From assembly GCA_016165875.1 (NCBI GenBank), contig JABBOT010000080.1:13732133-13796132 (forward strand): a stretch of 64,000 bases of DNA, written 5' to 3'. A program made the translations under genes and the position numbers. The notes beneath the pieces were generated by a model. That model was not told where the DNA came from. It did no database searches and was given only the letters and a program-made list of their open reading frames with translations. Each line of letters opens with the position of its first letter. The stretch's first letter is position 1. Origin of the DNA: Acanthopleura granulata (Eukaryota; Mollusca; Polyplacophora; Chitonida; Chitonidae). This document shows, in pieces, positions 1-13,007 of the stretch.

Positions 1-62
1 ATTTTTAAAAGAATCAAGAAGAGAATCAGATTTCCATTGAAAGCAAAGCAGTGACAGCTTAC

Positions 63-2390
63 CGCGGCTTTGAGAAACCGCCCGCGTGAGCAGCCCCCAT
101 ACTCCATCACCCGATCCTCTCGACAGGGTAACAGCATCCTGTAGATAAAGGCTCGTAACTCTGACAAGGTTATCTCAGCACATGGTCCTGCAGTGTCCTC
201 CAGCAGGACACGGTGCCAGTAGAAGTTGTTGTGCATGGCAATGACGCTGGCAGGGAAATTGCCCTGCTCTACACCATGACTCAGCAGGTCAGTGGCTGGA
301 CCCTTGTGGATAGGCTGGTCAGCTGCCTGGTTGAGATTGTAGAACTGACGAGAATAGCGCACAGCATTCCGGAATTTCGCATCTCGCTTCTGGAAAGCAA
401 AGATAGCAAATCAGTCTTTGTGGACAAAAATGAGGTGTAGGGTTTAATGTTGCTTTCAACAATATTTGGATCAATAGTATTTGACACCACTGTGCTTCAG
501 CCTCATCCATATAGTCCAAAAAGTCCAATCTTAATTTCCATTTTAATCACTGCAAAAGAATGCCAAAAAATAATGAAGACAATAACTGGAATCAACACGA
601 AACGGCATTTTACATGATGTGTACCTTGTTTAAATGTGGTCTGTTCTTTTAAGTCTTATGCACAACCCTGCTAATGACTAAACCCAAGTCTCCTGTTACC
701 AAGGCAGGTGTTTTACTCTCCCAGCCTTCAGTGTTCACAAACAGAGAGGTAATGAGACCTGCGGATATCTACTTGATAAAGACTTAGTACAGGGAATGCA
801 ACATAATTACTTACAGATTATGACAACATAATAAATCTATAACCATACATACACTCATAAGGCTGCCAACCAAGTTTTGCCAGTAGTTTGTTATTTTTCC
901 ACTCACTTGTACTGCTTCACCTAGGGCCTATATTTTATACATAGTCAGTAGCATACATAAGGGTTACAGCTTTTTACAAGAAGAAAGTTATGAACATATG
1001 TAGGTCAACCAACCAGGTGTGTTGCCAGTACGGGGTGGTTTTCCACTCGCTTGTACTGCCTGACCCAGCCAGCTATATTCTCTATGTTCCGTCGCCCCTG
1101 GATGTCCAGTTTGTACAGAAGTTCCTCCTTGCCTCGGACATGCATGAATTTCCCTGTAAAATCATTTCCTCCCACAATGCTCAGTTCAATAAGCTCTGAA
1201 TGGTCCTGAAACTGGAAAAAGTATGTTAACATGTATTATCATTGGATTGGGTTTGTTGTTTAAATGCAAGATAATTTGGTAAAGATTATGGAAAAAAGTA
1301 TATCTCATTTTATTTATTTATTATTTGCTTATTTATTCATCTATTTATTTCATGGACTGTGGTGGTATCCAATATTACCAGACAAGGTAATTACCATAAA
1401 CATTTCAGACATACTGAATGGTACATTATTTATTCATTTAATTATACATGTATTCAGTGAGGTGTGGTGGTATCACATTTGCTTTGTCTGATTTCCTTAC
1501 TGTCCAAAGCTCAATACTATTATTGCAGAAGTGAATCATTCTGAAGATTAGAATAAAACACCAACAAAATAAAAACAATTAATTACTTCCAGTTATAAAA
1601 ACATTAAAAATAAACTGTATTCAACACTGTAATCTTGTATAGTTACCCCCATCATTCTGAGGAGTCTGGACTCTGCAATCACACCAACCACCAGTCGCAG
1701 TGGTTTCTCTGTGAACAGCGCAGCTCCTCCCAAACACAAGTCATTATTAAGGTCAAACAGATCATGGGAAATGAAACAGCTTCCGCGAAAGATACAGAAA
1801 TCCGAGTCGTTGCTCAAAACAGCGAAGGCTTTCTGCCTGCTGACCAGGGCTTTGGCGATGGTCAGATCTGCTTCCCCTGAGACACACTGGTGGACTTCAC
1901 AGCCGCAACGGCATAGAGTCCTTATTAACTGTGGCTCAAGGAGGACTGGGCGAATACAGCTGGCGTCGGGCAAATCCTGCACAGCTCTCATCCCTCGACA
2001 CACGTCCAACAAGTCGCGGAGTCTGACGATCTCCTGATCAAACCTGTTGATCCATGTGTCTAATTTTTCCTCCAGTCCTGCAGGGGAGCTGCCCTTGGCC
2101 CCATCCACGTAAAACACCAGCCAGATCTCCAGCGACTCCAGATCTCTAACCAGTTTGGATATGAACTCATCCAGCGTGCCATACTCAGCCCCGATGATTC
2201 GTACGTAGTCATTTTTCCGAACCTGACTCAGACTCTTCCAGAATTTCTGAACAATGAACTGCTGAAAACTGTAGTAATCCACCAGGATTTCGATCCCACC
2301 TCGATCTCTGGCTACTGATACAAGATCAAATTCTTCAACACAGTTGCTATGCTGTTCAAGGCAATGTGACAGCAGACCTTTCACTCCCAT
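63..2390 (-). CDS. ASTE1: ASTE1/Asteroid-like XPG-type nuclease (C-terminus off window)
   Basis: Three exons are seen: 2390-1647, 1211-1014 and 389-63, all phase 0, giving 423 residues before the donor at 62; the rest lies beyond the left edge. The start MGVKGL is the usual XPG/FEN-type N-terminus (an N-terminal Met-Gly needed near the active site). Conserved acidic residues are at D38 (ILVDYYSF), D96 (FYVDGAKG), E173/D175 (SGEADL), D195/D197 (LSNDSDFCIF) and D265 (VGGND), so the PIN-type catalytic site looks intact. The SNDSDFCIF stretch and the order of motifs fit ASTE1 better than the related FAM120 coactivators. Family knowledge: ASTE1 is a structure-specific DNA endonuclease linked to double-strand-break end processing. 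The donor at 1013 (GTTGGT) is weak, and a CAG lies just before the ATG, so a 5'UTR intron is possible. The gene is divergent from SLC33A1. Confidence 0.85.
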
Positions 2391-3735
2391 CCTGATGAGG
2401 CATATTTATTTCTTCACATGATCTTGATCTAACTGATGCTTTAAAGTTTCCAATATCACAGCCTGGCTGAACACTTCGTCAGATTTCAAAACACTCCATC
2501 AAAAACGATCTGAGATCCTGAAAACTTTTGTTTTACATCTCATAATGCCGAGGCCTGCAAAATGCATAATTACATGGATATTTGGATTTAATTGAAATCT
2601 GTATAGAGAAACATTCACTTAGATATACTCCATCATATCAACTGTGCACAGACTGAGCAAGAATTCAAATAAAGACTAAAGCTGATTAAAGCTTTGCTAG
2701 AGGTTCGTGAAGCATCGATCACGCACACTGCTCAACTTTGCCACTGCAACGGCGCTCAATTTCTATGTTCGATTAACCTCATGCGTGTAATATCGTCGTC
2801 TGTTTGATAGAAATCGTCTGTTTGATAGAAATCGTTTGTCAGACAGTATCTGACCTCACTGGCTTGTGCTTACGGTGTGTTTTCCTTGTTTTTTGTTCTT
2901 TTGTTAACCAAAGATTGTTCTCGTACATGCCTCTGTCATTGAAGATTTCGTCTGCACGAATATACTCCCCTCCAAACAGAGAAGAGTTCCAGTATATGAA
3001 CGACACGTCTTCTTTACAAACAGCTTTGTAACATACGGAATCTGTGGACACCTAAGTACACCAGGTATAGTACAAGGAGAGCGGGCGCCCTTCTCACCTG
3101 TGTAGGTTGGGGGGGAGGGGGCGGTGAATTGATGAACATCAGTTCCCCGAATATCAGTGTTTCCAATAAGCCCATGATACCAGCTGGGCCGTGTAACGCG
3201 TTGAATCACAAAACACAACAACCGTTCCGTGTAACAACAGGCGGAAATATTCTGTTTCCATTTATAGAAAGTCTTCCGACATTTTGCCATAAAATTATGT
3301 AGATATATTTTCTATAGTATGGCATCCTGGGTGTGATGTATGGCCTTGAGAGTACGAAAACGATTGTCAACTTAAAGATGTCGAAAACTGGTCACCGGTC
3401 AATACTCTGCCAATTTTATGCTCACAGTAAACAGATGTTGTTCTTATTGTATTGATATTTTACTTTGACATATTGAAGATCTTATCCGGAATACTTCCTC
3501 GCAAACTTCTAAATATCTCTGAATGGAGTGTGTTGGTTTCAGCCAATCTTCACACAGTTTCATGAAAACACTATCCTGATTAATGAGTACAACAGTACAG
3601 TAGTTGTAAAATGTCTCAGACCTGTTTAACATTTTGTTTCAGACATTGATTATCTCAGACTGGAAGAAAAGTTGGTTATAACTGGTTATGATTTAACTGG
3701 GATCCATCTCTTGCCAATTTACACCTTGAGGAATC
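2391..3735. promoter_or_regulatory. Shared intergenic region between divergent ASTE1-like and SLC33A1 genes
   Basis: This 1.3 kb gap separates two start codons that point away from each other, so it must hold both promoters. A pyrimidine-rich acceptor-like TTTTGTTTCAG ending at 3642 suggests that the SLC33A1 5'UTR is itself spliced. A G-rich stretch lies at about 3108-3122. I see no clear TATA box and no coding sequence here. Confidence 0.45.
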
Positions 3736-6700
3736 ATGGGAAAGGATGAGCGTGCTGGTTCGCCACGTCAGCGGAAGACAACGCAACTGGTAGAAACATC
3801 AAACTTCGTTAACGAGAGCACTTACACTCAAATCCCTTTGGACTCCAGCGACACTGGCAGCTGGCAAAAGAAAGGCAGCATCAAAGATACGGAGGCTAAT
3901 GGGGAAAAAATGGATCTGACTGGAGACCGAACCAGTGTTGCTCTCTTAATGTTCCTCTATATCTTACAGGGTATTCCCCTGGGCTTAGCAGGAAGCATTC
4001 CAATGATTCTGCAGACTCGCAGAATCAGCTACAAAGAGCAGGCCATTTTCAGTTTTGTCTACTGGCCATTCAGCATCAAGCTGCTATGGGCACCAATTGT
4101 TGACGCTGTGTATGTGGGTCGTTTTGGGCGCAGGAAGTCTTGGCTTGTTCCCACACAGTACCTGATCGGGTTGTTTATGATTGTACTGTCAGGCTACATT
4201 CCTGTGCTGCTTGGGGAAACAGACAAGAATGCCAAGGTGGATATTCTGACATTGACTGCAGTGTTTTTTTTGCTGAACTTCCTGGCTGCCACTCAGGACA
4301 TTGCTGTGGATGGCTGGGCATTAACAATGCTCTCAAGGTTTGTACAAAGCCACCTGAACCAGTTACATCTTACGTGCCTTAACATGCCTTGCCCGTCTTT
4401 AAAAATGTGTTTGTTGGGCATAACCCAACAGTACTGACTCGTTAAAAACGAGCCTACTCAAAAGTTTTTCTTGGTATTTTGGTATAGGTTGTTTATTTTA
4501 TTTTTCACTCCCATGTTAATTTCTTTGAAATATCTATCCTTTTCAAGAGCCATAATGAAGAAAAAAAAAAAACAAATGTCCTACTGGCCAACACTTTTTT
4601 TTCCTCATAGAGTCAGGGTATGCCCAACAAACAGTTTTTTAAGGATGGCCCTATCTAGTTTTTTAAAAATCACAATTTCCCTATAACTATTACATGTAGC
4701 TGTTACTAGGTCTATATATCCTATACGTTTCTTTGGAAATCCCAACCGAGTCTGTCAGAACAGATCAAAACTATCACAGGTCAAACAGTGTTGACTGCCT
4801 CCCCTTATATCGTTAACCTGAACATATAAGGTCACTGGTTCAAATCCCACTCCTGCTTGTTCAGCTTTTCTCAGGCAGTTTGCCATGTACTGTTCTAGGT
4901 GTATGGGTTTTAGCAGGGTTTCATCCACCCATAAACAATATTTCTGTGACGTTAAAAACTATTATTAAATTGAAAATGATCATGAAAAAGTGGTGTTAAA
5001 TAAAGCAATCAGTTTCTGATGATCATGTATAGCCATTGTACATATGCTCCTATTTTCTAATGTAGGCGTAACATTGGCTGGGCCTCTACGTGTAATACTG
5101 TAGGACAGACAGCTGGGTACTTCTTAGGCAATGTGCTTTTCTTGGCTTTGGAATCAGCAGATTTTTGTAACAAGTACCTCCGTTCTGTTCCGCAGAATGA
5201 AGGGCTTGTTACTTTATCAGGTACAGTCTTAGTTAGGCTCTACTCAACCAACCCCTGCTTCTGTAATTCTTCCTTAACTTGTTTAAGATATAAACACCTA
5301 ATTCTAGGTGTAAAACTATGAAAGCTGTCTTTCACTTTGTAATGAATGGGATTTAGCAATAAGCCTTACAGAACCAAAAAGCTCCAAGATGTCAGCCCAG
5401 TGCAATTCAAGATCAGCCCCGTTTTATGATGATCAGTACTGGATCATAGGAATCTGAAAAGAAATATTAAATGTAAATTCTAAGAATTTTCTCTGTAGTA
5501 GAAATTTAGCTACAAGCTTTACATATTGTATAACCCTAGGAATTCTGATGTTATTAAAGGTTTAGTATAATTTTTTCATCCGAGTTAACCGCTGTCTTCA
5601 CTCTGTTGTATATTTTATGTAGTTGCAATAAAATCGCATGTCTATTCACCGATACATGCATCTACCTGTCTAAAGAAAGTGAACTGATGGTAATCCTATA
5701 TATTTCAGGTTTCTTGTTTTTCTGGGGTATCGTGTTCTTTGTGACGACCACATTGGTGTGTTTCCTGAAGCGTGAGAAGCGTGACCCAGATGTGGATCCT
5801 GAGGCAGGCATCGTCAGCACGTATTTCCAGCTGTGGGATGTGGTGAGGCTGCCTACGGTCATGTCCTACGCATTCATCATCCTCACAGCTAAGGTAACAG
5901 CGAAAAATCCTCCACAGTAGTATCACAGTATCAAATTAGACATACCCCATAGAAAATTTACTCTGGAATACCAATGGCATTTTTAGTTGTATTTCCACTG
6001 GCATACCAGTGATAAACTTTGCCAGGATTTTTGATGGCATTCCACTTGATATACTGGTGAAATACCATTGGGATTTCCAGTGGAATCTCAAAGTGGCATA
6101 TTAGTGGAAAAAAACCCTGGTATTTACTGGAATTCCAGACAGAATCCATTGGATAGCCAATGGTATTTCCAATGTTAACTGATTGTATTTCCAGTGGAAT
6201 ATCAAAGTGGCATACCAGTGGGAAAAAAATTCTGGTATTTACTGGAATTCCAGACAGAATCCATTTGATATCCAGTGGTACTTCTGTGGTATTTCATTGG
6301 ACTCCCAGTGGTATTTTCAGTGTTAACAGATAGTGGAAATTTTACATACACGTGCTTGCATTTTGTAAAAAATCTTTAATGTGTAGTAAATATGGCCTGT
6401 ATTAACTTTTTATAGAGAGATTATTTACTCAGTTAAACTCATACACAACATGATACAGTTCCAGACAAAAGGATCTTGACAGGTTGGCAGTGTATTTGGA
6501 AGTACTAATGGCTGGCCTTCAGTGTGCTGCCTATCATAATCTTGGCCAAAACTTACCAAATAACTAGTTAACTAAGTCACTAAATAAATGATTCTAATTA
6601 AGTAATGATGTAAATAAAAACATAAATAAATAATTAAAAATATAAGTAAATAAATAAATGTAACATGTGGTAACTAAACTAAGAAGAATATTAGGTTGTT

Positions 6701-9700
6701 CTGAAAGCCTGAAATATACAAATTTTATGTTATTTAAAGAAAGGCCCTTTTTTTCATATAGGTAGATTAATAGGTCAGTGCAATGTTTCATTTCAGATCG
6801 GCTTTGCAGCAGCAGATTCTCTGACCAGTTTGAAGTTAATCGAGGCTGGTCTGCCGAAAGAGAGACTGGCTCTCTTTGCTGTGCCCATGGTGCCCGTTCA
6901 AATCGCCCTGCCACTGATCATCAGTAAATTCACGACGGGTCCACGACCAATGAACGTCTGGCTTGGAGCCTTCCCAGTCAGGTACCAGGATGTACTGTAG
7001 TGTTACATGCAGTACCGTGATATCTTTGTGTACCGTCTAATTCTTGTACATCTGAAATTAACAACCACAGTCTGATGATACTGGAAAATGAAATTCATTT
7101 GAAAAGTGAGAGATATTAATTTAAGTCTTTCTCCTGTCACACTTGGATTTCTATACAGTAACTTGTCCAAGAATTATTTGGTTTTGTTTATTTATTTATT
7201 TACTTATTTGATTGGTGTTTTACGCCGTACTCAAGAATATTTCACTTATACGACGGCGGCCAGCATTATAGTGGAAGGAAACCGGGCAGAGCCCGGGGGA
7301 AACCCACGACCATCCGCAGGTTGCTGGCAGACCTTCCCACGTATGGCCGGAGAGGAAGCCAGCATGAGCTGGTCTTGAACTCACAGCGACCGCATTGGTG
7401 GGAGGCTTCGGGTCATTGTGCTGCGATAGCTCGCTAACCCACTGAGCCACGGAGTCCCCTTATTTGATTTTGATACGCTTTACCGGTGGTTCAGATCGTT
7501 TTGTGATCTGTAACCTTAGATTCACTTTGAAAACCATCCAGCTACATTCATATGTTTTGCGTATTGTACAAATTCCTTCATTCTGATCGGTGTTGCTTTC
7601 AGTACAATATCTGCTACAATAATTGTTTTATTTCGACAAAATTTTTTGCAGAGATTGATTTTGCTGCCCATTTGTTAATAATAGATCGAGTTCCAAAACC
7701 AGCTTTGTCCATGTATAAGTTTTGCACAGTTAGAATGGAGTTTTCATTCCATGAAGTAGCATATTGAAATATTAATCTGAACGTTGCTTTTGAGCAGGTG
7801 TGTGATTATCACTCCCCTTTGCAGAATACCACGACTGTGATTTGCACACCTAGAATCAAGCTTTCCAGACTCAGGCACGTGGCCAAGGGGTGGACGCACT
7901 AGTGCAGCATGATAACCTAGGTGCCTCTCACCAATGAAATCGCTGTGAATTGAAGCTCAGTTCATGCTGGCTTCGTCTCCGGCTATACGTGGAATGGTCC
8001 ACCAGCTACCTCTGGATGATTTTGTGGGTTTCCCCTGGCATGTGCCCGATTTTCTCCCACCATGTTTCTGGCCGCTGTCATACAAGTGAACTATTACCGA
8101 GTACAGCATAAAACACCAATCAATCAAATATATAAATTTTTCAGGCATGTGTTGTTAGCACACGTTCTGTTTCAGAAGTGTGCTAGGTGTGGGAGTCTGA
8201 TAGCACACGTCAAGTACGAAGGTCTAATGTGAAGATGATAATTTGAGTCCTTGCTCTGTTTCAGGCTGTTCCTGGGCTTGCTCTACCTCTTTGACGTCTG
8301 GTGGACGTACATCGTGCAGACGGCCCCCGGGGAGTTTCCCTGGTATTACTATGCTTTCGTGCTTTTCAGTTATGGACTGCATCAGGTACTGGATTGTAGT
8401 TCTCAAACATGGACAAGAGTGGAGAAATGTTCTGAATGTGTCCATTATAAATAAATAGCCTAAATGATCTTGAAGTTTGTGACTAAGTTGCTCATTTTTA
8501 TTGATTCTGAGAGTTCTACTGATATAAGAATGGTGTATTGAGGTGTGTCGATATAAGAATGGTGCATGGAGGTGTGTTGATATAAGAATGGTGTATTGAG
8601 GTGTGTTGATATAAGAATGGTGTATTGAGGTGTGTTGATATAAGAATGGTGTATTGAGGTGTGTTGATATAAGAATGGTGTATTGAGGTGTGTTGATATA
8701 AGAATGGTGTATTGAGGTGTGTTGATATAAGAATGGTGCATGTATTGAGGTGTGTTGATATAAGAATGGTGTATTGAGGTGTGTTGATATAAGAATGGTG
8801 CATTAGGTGTGTCGATATAAGAATGGTGCATGGAGGTGTGTTGATATAAGAATGGTGTGTTGAGGTGTGTTGATATAAGAATGGTGTATTGAGGTGTGTT
8901 GATATAAGAATGGTGTATTGAGGTGTGTTGATATAAGAATGGTGCATGGAGGTGTGTCGATATAAGAATGGTGCATGGAGGTGTGTTGATATAAGAATGG
9001 TGTGTTGAGGTGTGTTGATATAAGAATGTTGCATTAAGGTGTGTTGATATTATACTGGAAAAATGTTAGTATCAGCGCCAAAAACATTGTACGACATTGT
9101 TTTAAAACTGCCATATTATGGACAAAATTTTACAGTCATTTACAGTATGTGACAGAGAGAGCCATTGTGGTTCTGATTAGTCAGCAAATTTCACCAATCT
9201 CTCTGTTTGATTGTCTGTATGAATAACTGGTAGGTGCATGAATTGGAAGTAAGTGCTTGCCATGATACGCTTCAGTTGCCTTTATTTATTAAGAACAGTT
9301 CATGACAGTGGAAAAGACAATTGTTTAGATGGTATTGCTTATTATGGTTATCTCCCCTGTTGTACTCTAGGTGGCAGTCTACTGCATGTTTGTGGCACAG
9401 ATGGCATTCCATGCCAAAGTGAGCGACCCTACAATAGGAGGGACCTACATGACTCTGTTGAACACTATGGCTAACTTGGGTACGTACTTACCCCCATGTG
9501 TCCCTCACAAATGATGCCAGAAAATACAAAGTAATATTTTTAGTGTTAACACTATATGACTCGATACAGAACAGCTTTGTTTGGTTTAACTCCAGATGCT
9601 TATGTGCATGTATTTATCGTTTGCCTTGAGGCAATTGAAAATGAATGCCGGCAACAGATAGCTTACAGAGTGCATATGCTCCTTATTGTGATACACTGGT

Positions 9701-11045
9701 TTTTCTGTCATATCAACACTACATGTACATGTATTTGACAGATAATTTCACTGAGGAGTTTGAAGTAGAATGACACTGTATACTTTGATGATCACCAAGC
9801 CTGATGTCACAGTAGGCCTATATTCAATCTACCCTGTGGTTCTGAAATTGTTGTGTTTCCTCAGGTGGTAATTGGCCTGGTACATTAGCCCTTTGGTTTG
9901 TGGATGGACTGACCACAAAGACTTGTGTTGGGGGAACAGGGGATTGTGCCACAGCCAGCGATGTGAAGGTCAGTTATACTGTAGCATGTGTGCCACACTC
10001 TGAGGCTGAAATTGTTGTGATGTTCATGATACTGCTTTTCATAATGTTTTGACTTCTTTGTTATATTGTAGGGTATTCTGTTATCATCATTATGATGTCA
10101 TAATTAGTCAAAAAGGCTGGCTTAGCATCATACCTCCTGTCATACCGCTTGTCACATTGCTTGTTATACCCTCTGTCACACAGGCTGGCATACTTTGTGT
10201 CACACAGCCTGTAACACTGTATTTCACACTGCTTCCCATACCGTTTCTCACACTGCTTACCATACTGTGTGTCATACTGCTTGTCATATTGTGCCACACT
10301 GCTTGTTCTACTGTGTCTCAATCCGCTTGTCTTTTTGTCATACTGCTTGTCATACTGTGCCACACTGCTTGCTCTACTGTGTCTCAATCTGCTTGTCATT
10401 TTGTCATACTGCTTGTCATACTGTGCCACACTGCTTGCTCTACTGTGTCTCAATCTGCTTGTCTCACTGTGTCTCACTGCTTGTCATACTGGAGCTGCTT
10501 TCACAAAACTTCGTAGTTTTCATGCTTTATATTTCTTGGAACTTTGTCGTAACTGATGTCTTTAGCTTATAGTGCCTTAAGGCAATGTCATGTCTAAGGA
10601 AAGTTATGAAAAATTGACTCACAAAGATTTGTGAAAGTGGCTCTTGGCCATTCGGACAGTAAAGTGTTGGTTGAAAACTATTTGTGTTCCAACAGTATGG
10701 TGTTTCCTCCATCTATAGAGATGAGTGTTGTGTAAGTGAAAAATTCTCGAGTAAGGCAGTAAACAACATGCAGATAAAATAAAGAAACACCCTGCATGGA
10801 ATGGAAGTTAGGGCTTTTGTTTGATGGACTGTCTCTCGTACTCATAACCTCTTCCTACATTTTGATTCGATTCATTTTTTCAGCTTTGTGAAGATGCTGG
10901 GGGGAAGTGTACAACAACTGTGGACGGTTTTTACATCGAGTCTGTCCTGTGTATCGTTCTTGGTCTGTTCTGGTTCATGTGGCGGCGAAGACGTATCCAG
11001 GAGCTCGACAGCCTGGACGAAAAACACTGGAAGTGCACCAGATGA
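3736..11045 (+). CDS. SLC33A1: SLC33A1 acetyl-CoA transporter, complete, 8 exons
   Basis: Exons are 3736-4337, 5066-5220, 5709-5893, 6797-6981, 8265-8385, 9371-9479, 9865-9968 and 10884-11045 (stop 11043-11045). Phases match at every junction, giving 540 residues; the human protein is 549. Recognisable family segments are LQGIPLGLAGSIP and QDIAVDGWALTML (exon 1), NTVGQTAGYFLGNVLFLALE (exon 2), AADSLTSLKLIEAGLPKE (exon 4), VSDPTIGGTYMTLLNT (exon 6) and a C-terminal HWKC. It is a multipass major-facilitator-type membrane protein; the family imports acetyl-CoA into the ER lumen for lysine and sialic-acid acetylation. The N-terminal ~65 residues are polar and cytosolic-looking. The introns carry a MITE (intron 1), TGG-rich repeats (intron 3), two SINEs (intron 4), a 29-bp minisatellite (intron 5) and a 66-bp repeat (intron 7). 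Confidence 0.96.
4391..4650. mobile_element. MITE family M1, copy 1 (SLC33A1 intron 1)
   Basis: About 260 bp with imperfect ~32-bp terminal inverted repeats. The left end reads GCCCGTCTTTAAAAATGTGT... and the right end ...GTTTTTTAAGGATGGCC; both include the inner motif TTGTTGGGCATA. The interior is AT-rich and non-coding. It starts 53 bp after the exon 1 donor. Other copies are at 29.2, 33.1 and 40.3 kb. Confidence 0.7.
4815..4970 (+). repeat. tRNA-like SINE fragment
   Basis: A B-box-like GGTTCAAATCCCACTCC is followed by a SINE-body-like stretch ending in an AT-rich tail with TTATTAAATTG. I infer a degraded tRNA-derived SINE of a minor family within SLC33A1 intron 1. Confidence 0.4.
5940..6335. 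repeat. Palindromic TGGAAT-rich imperfect tandem repeat
   Basis: SLC33A1 intron 3 holds two copies of a ~115-bp unit, at about 6075 and 6190. Short motifs such as TTTCCAGTGGAATATC occur in both orientations (CCAGTGGTAT, ATACCAATGG). The exon 3 donor is not part of the repeat. Confidence 0.6.
7188..7459 (-). mobile_element. Major SINE family (SINE-A), full-length copy
   Basis: About 270 bp, the best-preserved copy. On the minus strand it starts with a tRNA-like head: A box TGGCTCAGTGG and B box GAGTTCAAGACC. A body about as CCCGGGCTCTGCCCGGTTTCC follows, then GTACGGCGTAAAACACCAAT and an (AAAT)n tail. It lies in SLC33A1 intron 4 and encodes no protein. Confidence 0.85.
7885..8135 (+). mobile_element. 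SINE-A copy, diverged
   Basis: The same head, body and tail are recognisable, ending in AAAACACCAATCAATCAAAT, but with many substitutions and a degraded B box (GAATTGAAGC). It lies 425 bp from the reversed copy in the same intron. Confidence 0.75.
8519..9048. repeat. 29-bp minisatellite in SLC33A1 intron 5
   Basis: About 18 tandem copies of a 29-bp unit (GGTGTGTTGATATAAGAATG plus GTGTATTGA) with a few variants (GCATGGA, GTCGATA, GTGTTGA). Because 29 is not a multiple of 3, the long minus-strand open frames over it cycle through repeated peptides and are artefacts. The unit does not contain the nearby exon 5 donor. Confidence 0.92.
10125..10495. repeat. CATACTGCTTGT-type repeats with 66-bp higher-order unit
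   Basis: SLC33A1 intron 7 carries ~11-bp motifs (CATACTGCTTGT, CACACTGCTTG). From about 10260 they become a 66-bp tandem unit present roughly 3.5 times. Open frames on both strands are by-products of stop-free repetition. Confidence 0.8.
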
Positions 11046-12300
11046 CCACGGGCGAGTTTTAGTCAACTTGTCTAGGACCATATCCAGAACAACAACAACA
11101 ACATTGGAAATCATAATCTGTCTTCTGCTTGTCTTTTCATCTCACTTTAAGATGAATATATTTTCAAACTGCATTTCAGTTTTCACATATTTTTTAATGT
11201 CGTCAACAAATGTTTGTATTTATAGCAACAGTTTATATTTGATCAGAGATAAGTTTCCTTCTTCCTAGTTTAGCTTGCAGGAGTTCATAAATGTGGATTA
11301 GGCGAGCAGGATACATGGCCAGCTGCTCTCAGGGCTAAGTGTATATATACATATATATGTGCAGAGAGATATTATGTATTGAAGCACTACTAGTACCATC
11401 AGTCTTGTAATGTAAACTAAATAATGAAAAACAAACAAATGTGGAACAGAAATACTGAAAGTAGGCAACATTTTATTTTATTTTTTTTCCCAGCTGTCGT
11501 AAATAGAATGGTAGTACATGTACTACGTCAGTTTGACAGGCATCCATGAATAATGTGGAAGGATTGAAATACTGTGCAAGATAAATGTGGGATACTAATG
11601 TACACGTAGGATAATAATCCTGCAGGGTGCATGTTATCATAGTAGAAGGATAAAGAGCCAGGTGTGTTCCATCCTTCCTGGGCAGTTCATCGGATATCAA
11701 AGCATCATGATTGGCTAACTCCGAATGTATGTTTGCGGCGTTCCATGGAGTTTAAACACTTCAAAATAGTCAGAAAATACCGTTGAAAAGATGGTATACT
11801 GTATCCAGTAAATTTGTCCTCTAAGGGGACATAACATTGTGTGACTGGTTAAGGAAGGAAAGCTACTTGGATTTGTGTTGATTCAAACAACATCATTTGC
11901 TCATGGACATCATTAAAACTCTCATCTGTGGAATTTTATTATCTTTTTTTTTTTTGTGTGGATGTGAAGCATCGAACTACCCGATAAAATAATGTGTTCT
12001 GTTATACTATTTGAATACTATCTCTTTTTTTCCCATTAGTGAGTTGTTTTTTGTTGTGTAACCCAATAAATCCGGAGAATGCGTACAATATAAGGGATTT
12101 GACGAGCCTGAGGTACAAAACTGGGTTCAGCATTGTCGGCTTACACAATAAGTACCAAGACAGAGGTGTTAAGGTCTGTTCTACAACACAAAAAGATAAA
12201 AATGTGGAAAAAACAGCATATTTTATACTGTAGACATCTTTCATTCCCTCTGCAGACATCATGAATTTTAGACCAATCACATTTCTCAGGGTTGTGGAGT
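11046..12300 (+). other. SLC33A1 3' untranslated region and downstream sequence
   Basis: No coding sequence is visible. The stretch starts with a (CAA)n run after the stop codon. It includes an alternating TA run near 11341 and a possible poly(A) signal AATAAA at 12065-12070. Which end the transcript uses cannot be told from sequence. Confidence 0.4.
12093..12285 (+). repeat. Dispersed repeat R1, copy 1
   Basis: About 190 bp that recur in reverse at about 53935-54140. The most conserved parts are GTCGGCTTACACAA and AAAATGTGGAAAAAACAGCA. It shows none of the SINE or MITE ends seen elsewhere in the window. The shared frame would read VGLHNKYQD...NVEKTAYF in both copies. Confidence 0.6.
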
Positions 12301-12757
12301 CTGGGAATGGGGTGGGGGATGTTGAGGGATGCGTCAGTGATTAATGCTTACTTTTAATAAGTAATATTTGCACAAAATGGACAGTGTATACTTAAATGAT
12401 ATTTTGTGAGATGCTTACTGATACTGTTTAATGTTTGCACTTTCTTTAATTTCGCACATATATATACATGGTATTTAAATTGTTTTATCCCAGAGTTTCA
12501 GTGTTCAGATAATGTGCCTTTCATTGTCTTATTTATTTGGGATCAAACTTTAAGAAACACTTTGCCCCTTATTCAGTTCATCAAAGATTGTCGTATGTAA
12601 TGACAACAAATATAGTCCAAGACTTGTCTTCAGACTACCTTGAACCACTAAAAATATCGAAATTACTCAAAACATATCATTACTTCTAGGTTTTCTTCAG
12701 AATGTAATAAGTAGTACATTTAGACAGTATCTTGTTTATACCGTGTCTTATGTATAC

Positions 12758-13007
12758 CGGCTCGGTTGGCGCGCTAGCCCAGTGTAATGACCCAGAAGCC
12801 TCTCACCCATGCGGTCGCTGTGAGTTCAAGCCCAGTTCATCCTGGCTTCCTCTCCGGCCATACGTGGGAAGGTCAGTCAGGAGCGTGCGGATGGTCGTGG
12901 GTTTCCACCCGGTTCTGCCAGGTTTCCTCCCACCATAATGATGGCCGCTGTCGTAGACGTGAAATATTCTAGATTACGGCGTAAAACACCAATTAAATAA
13001 ATAAATA
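12758..13007 (+). mobile_element. SINE-A copy
   Basis: Nearly full length: head GCGGTCGCTGTGAGTTCAAG, then CGTGGGAAGGTC, then TACGGCGTAAAACACCAATT and a (TAAA)n tail. It is in the intergenic DNA after SLC33A1. Confidence 0.85.

Noticed and set aside
8460..9034. Long minus-strand open frames with repeating HTSIHHSYINTP-type peptides
   Set aside because: They are readings of a 29-bp minisatellite inside an SLC33A1 intron; all frames repeat the same words and no splice or start context supports them.
10049..10572. Overlapping Cys-rich open frames on both strands
   Set aside because: They lie on the CATACTGCTTGT repeat in SLC33A1 intron 7; hydrophobic Cys-rich text comes from the repeat itself.
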